This document shows positions 46,901 through 59,894 of a stretch of 64,000 nucleotides of DNA, piece by piece. A program made the translations under genes and the position numbers. The notes under the pieces are model-generated. The model was not told where the DNA came from, searched no databases, and worked only from the letters and a program-made list of their open reading frames with translations. The DNA is from Rutstroemia sp. NJR-2017a BVV2. Lineage: Eukaryota > Ascomycota > Leotiomycetes > Helotiales > Rutstroemiaceae. How positions within the stretch are numbered: the stretch's first letter is position 1; each line of letters opens with the position of its first letter. The stretch covers positions 481,786 through 545,785 of the forward strand of contig NJPS01000038.1 of NCBI GenBank assembly GCA_002946415.1, read 5' to 3'.

Positions 46901-48346
46901 CTGATGCGAGATCAGAGGTAAAGGCTCAATGCCACTCAGCAACCGCGTTCGTATTCGATCAATGGACTAGTCTCCTTGTGTCGGCGAGTTCCGCGGTCAT
47001 GGAATGTACCATAACAATTCAGGTCTTTTCCTAGGCGGAGAGGTGCAAACAGAGCATTTCATTGCTCCATAATACTTTGAAAAGTCACTTCAGTCTGCAG
47101 TATATATCATAGTCATCCATATTGTCGGAGAGATTGAGAGACGATGTCATCATTTATGTAGAGGGAAAGAGTGTGAACAGTTGGTCGAAATTTCCATGAA
47201 GCTTCTAAAACAAGTGATCAATGATATGAAAGTCTCATAGGGTCTTTGATCTGTAGGAGAGGGCCGTGACACATAGTCACACAGTAAACAGCCATAGTTT
47301 TCCTGTCTGTATATTACGTGCTTCCAAAATGAAGTTGGGATATATCTCATCTTATCTGAACCATAGTCGTCGTCAGGTTGTCAGGTATCCAATGTCGGTC
47401 ATTCTCCTTTGCTACCGAATCAAACAAACACTTTCTCCAGGCGATCTGAAATCCTCAGAGAATCTCACCTCTTGCCGCATCACCACCATCATCTCTCTTC
47501 ATTGTACCAGTTTCGTCTGGAGGCCTGATTTTGCTTTCTATTTGGCTCTGCTTCAGATTCAACCTCGATCGAACTACATCAATATTCACTCCACACCCTC
47601 ACTTCCGTTTACAGACACCTTTTCTACGAAGTATGGTTGCACTTTCCAAGCTCACTGAATACTTGTGACTTCTTGAACTCTTCTAAGAACAATACTTATT
47701 ACATACATATTGTTATTGCCACCTCTAGGCGACAGCTCCATCGTTCGTCCCATTCTCTTACCAATTATTTACACACTCGACTCTTCGAACTCCCAGACTT
47801 TTCTACTTGCTCCTGCCATATCCAAGCCCAGGCATCCACTCGCTTCGCTTCCGGAAGAACCTCATCCTCAACCTCTCAACGTTTCTCTGTTTTGCTCGAC
47901 ACTTCGATTGTTGAATATCTAACCTCAAAGCTAGGTATGTTTCTCTCATTTCTTGTTCACCCCATTACGAGAATCCTATTTCTATACAGCAGATCTACTC
48001 TACTTCCGTCATCGTCCTTCTTCCTTCAGCCGTCGGTTTGATACCACCCAGATGCCATAACATCTCAATTCCTATCCTTCCCGCATTGTTTTAACTTCTC
48101 TACATTTGGACTTCTCTTCTTTTCCGGTTCATTCATTGTCGAGCCATAAATTTTGATTCTTCCGCTAACATATGCATGGGGCTCAGCTATTCCAGTGCAG
48201 CTATTCCAGTGCACCTCTTCTCTATGACAGGATCTCGCTTTTGCTCATTTACTTTCATCTTTTATCAATATCCTCATTACGCTGTGCTCAATCATCCTTA
48301 AAAGAACCCTTCCAAATCTTTATTTAACTCTCCATCAACGTTCAAA

Positions 48347-48526
48347 GTAAGTACATCAACAACGGTCTCATCTGGAGTGCACTCCCTGGGAACGTTGTCT
48401 ACGACAATCGACCTGTCTTCAGACTACCCAATCTAACCATAAAACATTGGGCCTCAAACGTGATCATTTTTATATGTCAGCTCCCATTCGTCACGTTGTT
48501 CATTTGCTGACTTTTCGGGTCAACAG
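48347..48526 (+). other. Possible 5' UTR intron
   Basis: GTAAGT at 48347 and TTGCTGACTTTTCGGGTCAACAG ending at 48526 look like a donor, a branch site (GCTGAC) and an acceptor, 14 bp before the ATG at 48540. If spliced, it removes in-frame ATGs at 48447 and 48474, which favours 48540 as the start. Confidence 0.35.
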
Positions 48527-48539
48527 CATCCCCGCAGCT

Positions 48540-50739
48540 ATGGGTGGTAATCGCAGATCGTCAAGAGCACAGTCGAGCAAGACGGCATCGGCTAAAAGCA
48601 CCAGTCAACTAACAACAACAACTTCCAAAAGACGAGAGAAACCGGCACAGAAAAAACTTAAAGCTGCACGCAGAAAGTCGAAAAGCTCTTCCGCAATAAC
48701 CCCCAATTTTCAGCCTCCTCATCCGCATACTGCCTCGGCTGTATCTGAGAAGGACAGCAAGTTCGAAGTCAACTCCTCTGTAGAAGATGTACAAGATGTG
48801 GCCGAACCATTGCCGCTAAGCTGTCCGGCATCGTTTTCTTCCGAAGAGGCCGTCTTACAGGAGGTAAAACAAAGCATGCACAAGCATGAGAACTCATTCG
48901 CAGTTCTTAGTGACGTTGAAGAAGCTTTGCATGAGCCAGGTTCTTGGCAGACATTGTCGCACATCGAAGAGGAGCAGTCAGAGGTTTATCCAACGCTTGA
49001 AGATTGGCCTTGGACGGACAGTTGCGAGAGACTGGAAAAATTGGTCACGCTCGTATATACTCCCTTGTCTTACTAGTAGCTCCTTACTTACGGTCATAGG
49101 GCCAATTCGTTGAAAACTTTGCTACAAATGTCTTCACAATCCCGAAGAATGACCAGTCTCAGAGCGGACTCATTAAAGTTCTAAGAACTCAAGGGCTCAG
49201 CGATCTATTTCTGAAGATGATCTGGTCCAATCATAGCACGGCCAGTAGCTTTGCTAGAAGTAGTCAGACATCGTGGGAGCTCTTGATGGGCGTTGCCGTA
49301 AGTCCGCGGCATTTCACATCAGAACAAATTGTAGCTGATTAATATTTCTAGGACATCTGGGACATCAGTGGCGGTAATTTCCAGAATTGCGAACGCCCTC
49401 GAGAAGAGAACAATTATTCCGTTGGCATAGCACCTGTAATCGTGGTCACCCCAACACGAGTCGAGCCGAAGCAGCCTCCGTACGCCGTGCAGATCTCTAA
49501 TCTGCATAAGATGTGTAAGTGCTTAGAGATTGCACTCGGTGCGCAGGTATTGACTTGCCAACAGGTGTCTCCATGTTTAATTTCGCGGACTACCTGCAGA
49601 ATATACAATTCCATCGTATCCCTTTTCTTTCCTGTCATGTACTGGAGCTTCTGATCCCTCAAATGAGAAAGCTCAAAGTCTTGGGCATCTATCAATGCCA
49701 GCTAATTCATATCGGTGAGGGGTTGGTATTGCTCGATATCCTCAAAACTGACCGTCCAAGAGGTCGCGAGAACCAGGTAGCTTTGGATTGGTTTCCAAAC
49801 TATCATCAAGGCCCAACAGTGAAAGACATGAAAGTAGGAGTACCATATTCCTATGGTGTTTCATGGGACGATACCGGCATTATTGTCTCAGATGCAAGAA
49901 TTGCTATATGGCAATTAGTCTGTTGCATTATTTTGCAAGCGCGTATGCAAGATATTGATTTCGAAAGTCCTCATACGGCCTTCAGAAGGTGGCTTGAAAA
50001 GTCACCTTGCTGGGAGGTTGACCAGACTTTAAAAATCATCCTTGACCAAAAATCTACTCTTCACGATGTCGTCGCATGGGTGGGGTTTCCCGAATTTAAA
50101 GGTCACTCTGAAAGGATCGAGGGACCGGAAAAGTTGGGCAATAAACCCGAAGGCTCATTATGGTAAATCCATTTCTAACTGTTATTGATAGACACTAACT
50201 TACTCCTCAGGATGCTGGACATATACACGTGCGGTGATTGCGGTGCCCAAATTCCGGGAGTATATTTCAATTATGCCCAAATACGGAAGTATCAACTTGA
50301 TCCCGTTGATCGTCCAAGATGTATGGGGTGCATGATTAGTGATTACCTTGACCTCGAGGACGATCACTACAAAAATGAAAAGCGCACCATCATCAAGAGA
50401 TGGTTATACCACCCAGACATGTGGAACGACGTCGAAGAAGAGTTTGGGATGTGGAATCAAACCGATCTTCTGAAGGCCATTGAGGACTTCGAAAAGAAAG
50501 GAGTCGTTGGAGCTGCACACAAGCTCGACAGCAAGAGAATGAGAGACTCAATAGACCATGAAACCCACGAAGTGCAACGACCACTGCCTGTGGAAACAGA
50601 AGGTAGAAGGGGTGCGCATGGCCTTCAGGCACCCAGAACCACCGATAAGGTGACTGGAATTTCCAATAAGCAATGGGACTGGTTTCGTGGAGATCGTATC
50701 AACGCACATGGACAGCCTGCTACCTTGCGGGGCCGCTAA
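48540..50739 (+). CDS. Unrecognised fungal protein with a Cys4 metal-site candidate
   Basis: Exons 48540-49052, 49100-49297, 49352-49514, 49547-50162 and 50211-50739 give 672 aa. The N-terminal 90 residues are basic and Ser/Thr-rich (possible nuclear signal: KRREKPAQKKLKAARRKSKS). An acidic part follows. The central 350 residues look globular (IDLPTGVSMFNFADYLQNIQ, LIPQMRKLKVLGIYQCQLIH). CGDC (C504, C507) and CMGC (C534, C537) form CX2C-X26-CX2C, a plausible zinc ribbon. I recall similar predicted proteins repeated in Leotiomycete genomes, but no function. Intron 3 is only 32 bp if the model is right; an in-frame TAA requires some splice there. Confidence 0.72.
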
Positions 50740-51600
50740 TGGAACCAGTTGACTTGATCTATCCAACAAATTTTTATCTGAACAATTTCACCGTCATTTA
50801 CTTGAACAAATCTATTTCCTCTTATCGTCACAAAATCGTCTGACTTTGCGCTCTTATGCATTTCACTATATCTGCGTTGGCTCGGACATCGCTAAGGGGA
50901 GGGGGGGCGCGAGATGAAGGGAGGGACGCGAGAGGAAGGGGTGGAAGATGGTGAAGGTAAATGGACTTTAGATAGGCGTGGCACTAGCTTGGGTATACCG
51001 CACATGGAAAGCGCGGGCGTTATATCTCGGCGGAGGAAATTTACATTGAACCCTGCAAAATGCGTAGTCAATAATAAAATACAATCTTTGAGCCTCGAGC
51101 AGGAGACCCACCGGTCAACCACTCCGATAGTGTACCGCACGCAAGATAGACGCCGAATAGCTCACACGGATATTCCAAAGCCGGTGGCTTCACACCCAGA
51201 CACGATGGCAACAGACCATATGACCTTCACGTGTTCTTACACTGAGAACAAACCGGGCCAATCTCTAATTTCAGGCTCTGAAACCATCGGATGCGTAGCT
51301 GCAGCCGAAAACCTGAAATCCAAGTGGAAATACAGTTGTGATTTATCATTAGCCTCTGGCGAATGATTAGGACGCTGATCTATTCCAAGCCAACTAGACC
51401 TCTCCACTGCGAAGCGTGTGAACGTGAGACCCTCCTATCTGGGTACTTTCTCAGGTGCCATGCCATTCCAATCAGACACATGAACCGGTCATTAACAAGC
51501 CGAACACCATGCAAACCCCCTTCCTAGCAAGAAAATAACCATCCAAATATTAAAAAATCTGACCTCTTCCCTAATGCGTCTACATGACTGATCAACATTC
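50740..51600. other. Intergenic 3' flank of convergent genes
   Basis: 860 bp between convergent stops. An open frame at 50914-51366 (+) shows no domain or family resemblance and is not annotated. Confidence 0.45.
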
Positions 51601-52584
51601 TCATGCAAATCTGGGTGCCTGTGTCGCCCTCAGTGGTAGCTGTCGATCTAACGATTTGAATGCCATCGTTCGAGGAGTAAAAGGCTGCTTCAGAGCCTCG
51701 GTGGTAGGTGGTAGATTTTTCATCTCCCACGGTCGATCCAAGTTGCCTTCTGAGTTGGGCGAGTCTTTGCCCTTGCCCTTCGCGGAGGTCTCCAAGTTGT
51801 CCTCGAGATCAAGTGCGTTCACAGACCGTTCTAGGCGCGAAGGAATGAGAGAGTAAATGCCTAGGATTGTGTTCGCTAGATATATAACCCTAGTGTTCAC
51901 GATTAGATCGGTGGAGATCGGTGGCATTTCACTAACCGGGTGGAAATAGGAAACTTACATCATGAAAACCGTCACGGCAAATGTGCCCTTCGCCATTTGG
52001 CAGTACTGCGCGTTTCCACTCGGCTCAGCATATTTACAACTTTTCGCAATGTACCAAGCAACATTGCTCGGGTGTTTCGGGTCTGTGTGGTCGGGTCCGG
52101 CCTGTCCGTATATGCTAACAATCCACAGGACCGTAAGAGCTCCATTTATGATCGTCCCGAGAAGAGGATACCAGCAGTGCATGATGAACATCACAACTTT
52201 GCAAAGTTGAATGAACATAGAGAGGACGGAAATGCCGATGTTGAAATAATCCAATCTGCGCGAGCAATTCTTATCAGGGTGTGTCGCCATAACGCATCTA
52301 TAGATCAACTAAAAAGGAACTTACGTCTGACTCCAAACAAACGCGATCTTGGGGATTTTTCGATAATTGGCATAGGCATATATAACCTCATTCGGGTCGC
52401 TGTTGAAGCCATTGTCATATCCGATTTGCCATAGGCGAGTTCTGAACAAATCTGGATCTGCGATACCGAACAGAGTGAGTGCGGCGACGGTCCCTGCGAG
52501 TTCAAGAACATTGAGAGCAATAATCCACTTGGGATATTTCCATTTTCTCTGGAGTATGGGAGATGAGAGCCATGCCGGAGCCAT
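51601..52584 (-). CDS. Four-helix integral membrane protein (MARVEL/tetraspan-like)
   Basis: Exons (complement) 52325-52584, 51959-52255 and 51601-51889, with two 69-bp introns; 281 aa. Four hydrophobic helices are visible: WIIALNVLELAGTVAALTLF, FNIGISVLSMFIQLCKVVMF, LLGTIINGALTVLWIVSIYG and VFMMVIYLANTILGIYSL; the last spans the second splice junction. The extracytoplasmic loop between helices 3 and 4 carries two Cys (KSCKYAEPSGNAQYC) that could pair. The C-terminal 80 residues are hydrophilic. The layout resembles fungal four-TM MARVEL-like proteins of the plasma membrane; no function is assigned. Confidence 0.82.
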
Positions 52585-52960
52585 TTTGATAAGTATTCGC
52601 GCAGATTAGGTGGAGGAAGGATTGGCGAAGAGATGTGAACAGATGCGAAGATAGTATATAAGGTAAAATAACAAGTACAGTAAATAAAAGAATGCGACAA
52701 ATCAATCGACTTGAACTCAGTCGCCAGCGATGATAAAGCTCGTCTCAAGTCTTTCCTCTTTCCCTCTCGTTCGTCTTTTTATTCCCCAACAGTCGTGTGT
52801 GTGTATAATGTCGTCAAAATGTACATATCACATTAGAAATGTAGCATGTCGATGAAGGATAAGAGGTCTGCTCGGCGAGCTTACATGCAGAAGGCCATTG
52901 ATTTATAAATATAATGCAAAGGGCGAAAGGGTGCATTTTGGCTGAGAGAAGAGAATTAGA

Positions 52961-53019
52961 GGGGTGTGGAGTGGTGTGGAGTGGTGTGGAGTGGTGTGGA
53001 ATGGTGTGGAGTGGTGTGC
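52961..53019. repeat. 10-bp tandem repeat GTGGTGTGGA, 6 copies
   Basis: Six copies of a 10-bp G/T-rich unit, one with a single change (ATGGTGTGGA), about 380 bp upstream of the four-helix gene. Confidence 0.9.
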
Positions 53020-53326
53020 AGGGCCTGCCATATGGCCAATAGAGATGTGATCAAAGATATTCTAGCACCTATGGGAGCTAAGAGAGCTGCGATTAAGCGC
53101 CCGAGCTACATACAATTTTGGAGGGATGGGGGGCTCGGGGGCCCGGGGCGGCGAAATAGAAAGTGACTGCACAGACACGGCTTCTGATTGGAGACATATG
53201 AGCCCATGTAAGCCAATCACCGCTCAAGCGTCTGCCGCAGTACCATACAGTACAATGCCGCCATGCAACTGCGCAACTGCAGCCAGGATTGTCCGGCCGG
53301 CCTACCACAAGTTGAGGCTTATACTT

Positions 53327-53350
53327 ATACTTATACTTATTTTACATTCT
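53327..53350. repeat. 6-bp tandem repeat (CTTATA), 4 copies
   Basis: Perfect hexanucleotide repeat in intergenic DNA. Confidence 0.85.
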
Positions 53351-53627
53351 ATCTACCACAGTACCGCAGTACCAGAGAAACAGCCCAGTGGCTAGTCTGA
53401 AGTTTGAACTTTGAAGTTTGAATGAACCACCTGCAAACAATCAAGGCTTGCGGATGGAGTGTAAGTCTTACAGAGCAAGCCGCATAATTGATGAGAATAC
53501 GTTGGCACGAAGTTGGAACAGACAGCACGCGACTGCCCTAGAATAAGTACTTGATTAACATTACAACTATCGTCGCAGGCGAGAGATACAAATACATTTT
53601 CATTATGCTGTCAGAAGCTCCACCGGA

Positions 53628-54650
53628 TTAAAGCATAGCTACACCAGCCAAGACCGCCATAACTGCTAAACCCGTGTTCCACCGACCAAGAGCCGACACC
53701 CCATCGCTTGTCTCGGAAACGGTAGGTGTAGAACTAGCTGTGCTGGAAACGCCTGTAGCGGCTGACATTGTGGTCCTTGAGGTCGCGGTATTGTTTCCAC
53801 CGATTGAGTTGACACTCCCGGCTCCAAAGCTGCTTGATCTCGCGGTGCTACTTTCGCTCTGCTGTCTAATGCTTGAGGTGGCACTGGTGATCGTGCTTGT
53901 ACTCGAGCTAGTGCTTGTGCTTATTGTAGCAATTGGCATGATGGTCGATGAGCTGCTTATCATATTTGTTGATGTGCTGGGTGCAATGCTTGTCGTGCTT
54001 GCTTGAGCAGCCGGGATAGTCGCGGTCGGTAGGGGGCCATTGGCGACCAGACCGGTAGTCAAAGGAACTGGAACGAACGTGAATTGAGATCCCGTCACCG
54101 TCTCAGTGTAAACATTAGTGCGATAAGCGTGGGTGCTAAATGGATGTCAATCAGCTGCTATCATTGTCCAGGTGTCCTAGGATACCTACCAAACAGCAGA
54201 AACTTGGCCATTAGCCGAGCAATACCATGTTTGGCTATCGTAGCCAGCTTTTATGAAAACGATGGTGGATGGTCCCGAAAGCACAGTCGCTCCCGCGGTA
54301 AGATAGCAAGTGTTCTTATTATCAACATTGTAATCGTCGCTGCCATCGCAATTGGGAGCTCCTCCATCACGACCAGGTCCGCTGCGATGCATACAGGACA
54401 CGGTCGTGTAGACTGGAGGAGCGCATGCAACGAGGTAGGTCGTTGCTTCGGCATTCTATATGAAGATCGTCAACTCAACCACCTCAGCATGGTGACTATG
54501 CTGCTCAGAAGAAATTCTCATCCATACCTCACCGACACTCTGCGCGACAAGGTCGTTGTGCCCATATTCTGGGATGTAGAGATTGACCGCTTGCGCAGCG
54601 ACAATGGTAACGAGGGGGGCAAGTAGCGCGGTACGAGCAATTGCGATCAT
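53628..54650 (-). CDS. GPI-anchored Ser/Thr-rich cell-surface protein
   Basis: Exons (complement) 54528-54650, 54190-54455 and 53628-54135, introns 72 and 54 bp; 298 aa. A signal peptide (MIAIARTALLAPLVTIVAAQ) precedes an extracellular domain of about 110 residues with six Cys (ACAPPVY, VSCMHRS, PNCDGS, NTCYLT, WYCSANG, and one restored across the second splice). A Ser/Thr-rich stalk of about 140 residues follows. The C-terminus ends in a hydrophobic GPI signal (GLAVMAVLAGVAML) after a small-residue stretch. Such proteins sit on the fungal wall or plasma membrane. The Cys domain is not one I can name. The ATG at 54650 is preferred to an upstream in-frame Met because it starts the signal peptide. 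Confidence 0.85.
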
Positions 54651-55229
54651 TGTAAACTTGAAGCGAATGACAATTTTTGAGGGATAAACGTATATGATAT
54701 TACAGACGTAGAGAATGCAAATACAAATAATGAACGACTTCAATACAGCGGAAAAGACTGTTGTATGCAAATGAGCGTTAGGAAAGTGTGATTCAGACTC
54801 GATGAGAAGGATTAATATAGTCCCCGGAAGGATAATTAAAAGCCTGTAAGGTCACTAAACCTTTTTCAGGACGGGACTTGAGCCTTTTCGCCCAATGTAG
54901 TAATACTGAGGCGACAGAGATGCAGGAGTGTAACGGTGTAACCGATGGGGTTTAGTTCACCAGTGGGTGCACCCACTGGGTACTCTGTGCACGGGCTGTA
55001 AGCGACAAATATCTCTAATAAAACTTATAACGATTCGCCCCGAATCACATACACTAACCAGGTGGCTGTCTGAGATGTGAGGCCGTATCGGCCTTTAAGT
55101 CCGCAAAACCTTATAACCCGTAACTATACTTTCCCCTCGGAGGCTAGGAAAGAATGGATAACGATACAGTACCAGCAACTCGGCGGAGACCAGACATCGA
55201 ACAAAACAAAACTATAGAGGGCATAGAAA
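54651..55229. promoter_or_regulatory. Promoter side of the GPI gene and boundary to AT-rich DNA
   Basis: Normal composition up to about 55200, then a fast drop in G+C. It contains a palindrome GTGGGTGCACCCAC at about 54963-54976. No gene. Confidence 0.45.
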
Positions 55230-58200
55230 ATAAGGTGGTAATTATCTCTCTATATAATATAGGATCAAATCAAACGGCCTTTAGAGAAGAAAGTTCTATA
55301 GTATTACATCTCGCTTAGCTAGTATCACGTGGAAGCCGATACTAGAACATGATATTATATATTATAACTTGCAAATAGAGAATTGAATAATAAAAAGTTC
55401 AGAGCAATAATAACTAAATAATGAAATTACTATTTAAATTGAGAACGAAGTTCTATATATTAAAAAAATATATAATTTATTTATATAGAATTTTTTTTTT
55501 ATTATTAAATTTTTAATTATATATAAATAATTAAAGAATTAAATAAATTTAAAATTAAAAAAATTAAATAGAGAATTATATAATAAAATAGTAATATTAA
55601 TTATTATTTAAATTAAATATAAAACTTTTTATATTAAGAAAATTATTTATTTATATAAACTTTTATTTTTCTATTTTATTAATATTTTATTATTTATTAT
55701 ATTTTATTTAGTTAATATTATATATTATAATTTATAAATAAATAATTAAATAATAAAAATAATATTTAAATTAAATATATAATTTTATATATTAAGAAAA
55801 TATTATTTATTTATATAAATCTTTATATTTTATTAAAAAAAATTAATAAATTAATAAATAATATTATTAATTTATTTCAAAATCTTTTTTTCTATTTAAA
55901 ATTTTATTATTATATATAAATAATTAAATTTAAAATTTTTAAATATTATAATTTATAATATTATCTTTTTTTTTAAATAAATTTTATTGAAAAATTAAAA
56001 TAGAAAATAATTATTTATTTTTATTATAAAGAAATTAATTATTTTAATTAATATATTAAAATATTTATTAGTTTTCTAAATTATTATTATATTAAATATT
56101 TTTATTGAATTAAAATTTATAAATTTATTTCTCGAAATTAGATATTTAAATTATCAAATTAAAATTTTATAAATTATTAATATAAATATTTTTTTAAAAA
56201 ATTATAATTATTACAATTATTAAAATATAATAATAAAGAGAAAATTGATTAATTAAAACTAATTAAATTATATAATGAATATTTTATATATTGAAGATAA
56301 TATTGATATTATTATTTGAAATTATATTTATTATATTAATAATAAAAGTTCTTTATTTATAGAAATAATAATAATTTCTAAATAAATATAAAAAGAAATT
56401 AATATAAATTAATATAAATTAATATAAATTAATATAAATTAATATAAATTAATATAAACTAATATAAATTAATATAAACTAATATAAACTAATATAACTT
56501 AATATAACTTAATATAAATTATATATAATACTTAGTAAATAAAGAAAATTTAAGTTAATTTTTAGAATTTAGAATTAAAAAGAAAAAAAGATAATAAAAT
56601 CGAAGAACTTATTATAATTAATATAGATTATATATTAGTTATATAATTTCTAATTACTTTACTAAAGTTATAATTTATAATAGTTATAATAAATAATATA
56701 ATTTAATATCTTAGATAATTATATTCTATATAGATATAATTCTCTATAAATTATTATATTACTTTTCTTTCTAATAAAAATATATTCTCAGATTTATAAT
56801 TAATTAATATTGATTTAATTCAATATAGTTCTATTAATATATATTATTATATAATATTATTATAATAATAATAAAAGTAATTGAAAAAATATAAAATAAA
56901 TATAAAAATATATAATAATAAATAGTTTAGAAAGTTATAAAAAATAATAAAGAAGAAAAGAAAATAATTATAATTAAATTTATAAATATAATAAGAAAAG
57001 TTAAAAAAATAAATTTAAGAAATATTTTTTTATAATAAATATTATTATATAGTTATTTTCTATATTATTATAATTATTTTTTCTTTTATTATAAAGTTAG
57101 ATCTATTTAGAAAATAATATAAACAAATCTAATAATATAAAGTTCTTAATATAAAAGTTATAAAAAGAAAGAATAATATTTTCAAATTAGAAATCTTATA
57201 TTATATTAAATCGATATTATAGTTTTACTATTATATATAATACTAAAGTGATTTATAATATTTTCGATATATAAAAATCTTTTCTATAATATATTTATCT
57301 ATATTAATAATATTAAATAAAGATAATTCTTTATTCTTTTAATTTAATAATAGATTAGAAACTACTTTCTTTAATTTATTTATAAAGAAAATATTATAAA
57401 TATATATAATTAGTAATAATTCTGAATAAAATAAATATTCAACTTTCTCAAATACTTTAAATAAACTAATAATTAAATAATCCAATTTCTTAAAAAGATA
57501 TTAAATAAATAAATAATATATATCTATCTATATATTATTTTCTATATTGAAATTTATAAATTATCAATATTGGTTTATAATATATAATATATATATTTAT
57601 ATAATTTATATTATAGAATAAATATATTTAAATACTTTATAATTATAATAGATATAAATATATATTTCTTAGATATTAAAGTTATTTATTAATAAATAAT
57701 TATTCTTTTATATTTATATAATTCTAAAGATATATCTATAAAATATTTTATAAAATAAAAGATTTCCAAAAGATAAATAAAATAATATTAACTATATATA
57801 GTTTATTATTAGAAGGAATTTGGATTAATTATCTTAATAGTAATTAATAAAAAACTATAAATATTTTTGAAGATATTAATTATAAATCTCTATTTAATTA
57901 TTAATCTAAAAGTAATTAATTATAAAGAATTTAACTTTAATATCTAGAAAGTTATTAAACTTTTATTAAAAAGAAGATATAAATTATAAGTTATAATTAG
58001 AAAATATAATAATTAATAAATTATAATATTTATAGATATATAAAAGATAAAGTTTAGTTTATTTTTATATAATAATTATTTTATAATATAGAATAATAAT
58101 AATTTGTTTATTTAAAAATATTATTGAATTTATATTTATCAATATTAAAGTTATAGTAATTTATAATAATATATTTCTATATATATATCGGAATTAATAA

Positions 58201-59521
58201 TAGATAGAATAATTCTAGTTTTTTATTATATAGTATTAAACTATATCGGTATATATAGTAATTATATATATAGATTATAATATTATTATTTAAGTTATAT
58301 TAATAATAATAATCTCTAAATAAAGATAAAGTCTTTTTAGTATTAGAATAGATTATTATAATAAAATTATAAATTTTATAGATTAGAAATATCTATAAAT
58401 TTAATATATTAAAAATAATAATCTATTTATAATATAAAAATAATCTATTATAAAGTTCGAAATATATATTTTTATAAATTACTTATTTTCTAAATATTTA
58501 TAAACTTTTATATTTACGATTTATTTATAATATATAGATAATTATATCTATAAAGTTTAAGATTAAATTTAATTCGAAAATATTAATACTAGTTTTCTTT
58601 ATATATAAATAGAGTTTAGATATAAATATTTCGAGATCAAGTTAATTATTATAAAATAATTAGTAAATATATATTTCTTATTTCTATTTATTTTGTAAAT
58701 TTAGTTTATTAATTCTTTAAATAAAAATATTAGTTAAAAAATTATCTTTATTAAAATAATATAAGATTAAGAAGTTATAATTTACTAATAATTTAGTTTA
58801 TTATATTTGATATATATTAAATATTTTAATTATTATAAAATACTTAAGAACTTTATAATCTATATAGATATAGATCTAATATAAAGTATTAATAAATTTT
58901 ATATATTAATTTCTAAGAAAACAAATAATTATAAATATTTTTTTATTATATACTTTATAATTAAGTTTAATAGTTTATATTATTTTTGAGAAAAATATTA
59001 TAAATAATCAGTTTTCACTATATTTTTAAGAAAATATATTTATTACTATTTTATCTAATATATTAATTTCGATTATATAAAGAAAAGTAAAGTTATAATA
59101 TTATAATAATAATACTATAACAATATATCCTGAAAGAATCGAATATATCTTAGAATTAAGAACTAAAAAACTAAGAGAACTTTAGAATTTGAAGAACCTA
59201 TATATAAGAAGTAATTATATAATAATTATATATTTAGCTAACTCTATCTAATTCTAACTTGTATTGATCTAACTAAGTATAAAATCGTATATATTATTAT
59301 ATTATCTTTCTCTTCAATAAAGTATATTTTTATATCTTCTTATAGTTATATCTAATAATTCTATTAGTTAATAAATTATATATTTTATAATTTAAAATCG
59401 TTGTTGTAATCTATAAGTATAGCTAAATAAATATAAAAAGTGAAGTTAAATAAATAATATATAATAAATTTGAAGCTAAAAACAAATATTATAATTATTA
59501 AATAAATAATAATAGAAAGTA
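55230..59521. other. Very AT-rich, RIP-type degraded DNA
   Basis: About 4.3 kb that is overwhelmingly A and T, with long runs lacking any G or C and no usable open frames on either strand. It looks like repeat DNA driven to saturation by C-to-T mutation. No specific element can be recognised in this part. Similar blocks in filamentous fungi mark heterochromatin, subtelomeres or centromeres. Confidence 0.75.
56399..56520. repeat. 10-bp tandem repeat TTAATATAAA, about 12 copies
   Basis: Twelve consecutive 10-bp units; the first six are nearly identical, and later ones alternate TTAATATAAA with CTAATATAAA and TTAATATAAC. Confidence 0.9.
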
Positions 59522-59894
59522 TTTATTAGAATATCGGTACTTCGGCTAGATAATAACTATATAGGTTATTATATCTCAGATATAAAGTATACTCTATCAA
59601 AATAGCTATATATATTTTAGATTGCTATATATCTATCTATATATCTATATATATCGAAGCTGGAATATCAGAGAATATTAAAAGGAGCTTCGGAGTATAC
59701 TTATTATATATTATAAATAAGTTATTATATAGTTAGTTAGTTATAGAAAAATAAGATGATTTTATCTATTGATATAAGCTAACTATTATATACTTAGTTT
59801 ACTATTCTAGATAAATATCGGTATAAGTTTATATAACTTTATTGGATCTTCCCTCTTTTGAATATATTACTTTTATTAGAAGGTCCAATCAATA
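59522..59894 (+). mobile_element. RIP-mutated 5' LTR of a Copia element
   Basis: Its last 207 bp (59688-59894) align without gaps to the reverse complement of 63794-64000. The 3' end TCAATA corresponds to CCAACA in the intact copy, a normal LTR end. The 5' end is set at TATTAGAATATCGG because TGTTGG would become TATTAG by RIP; that end is inferred. Coding remnants of a Copia element follow on the same strand. Confidence 0.75.

Larger units (their letters stand above)
43293..48539. other. 5.2-kb region without a supportable gene
   Basis: Apart from promoters at its two ends I see only scattered open frames (45887-46369 -, 46164-46646 +, 47266-48041 +) with no domain features and poor coding look. 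The right 1.1 kb (about 47400-48500) is CT-rich and reads like a long leader of the next gene. A non-coding RNA could lie here, but nothing in the sequence shows one. Confidence 0.45.
52585..53627. promoter_or_regulatory. Intergenic region with promoter of the four-helix gene
   Basis: 1 kb between two leftward genes. It contains two simple repeats, listed separately, and no gene. Confidence 0.4.

Noticed and set aside
47266..48041. Open frames of 130 and 134 codons upstream of the 672-aa gene
   Set aside because: Ser/Thr/Leu-rich translations of a CT-rich leader with no family resemblance; treated as 5' UTR or promoter.
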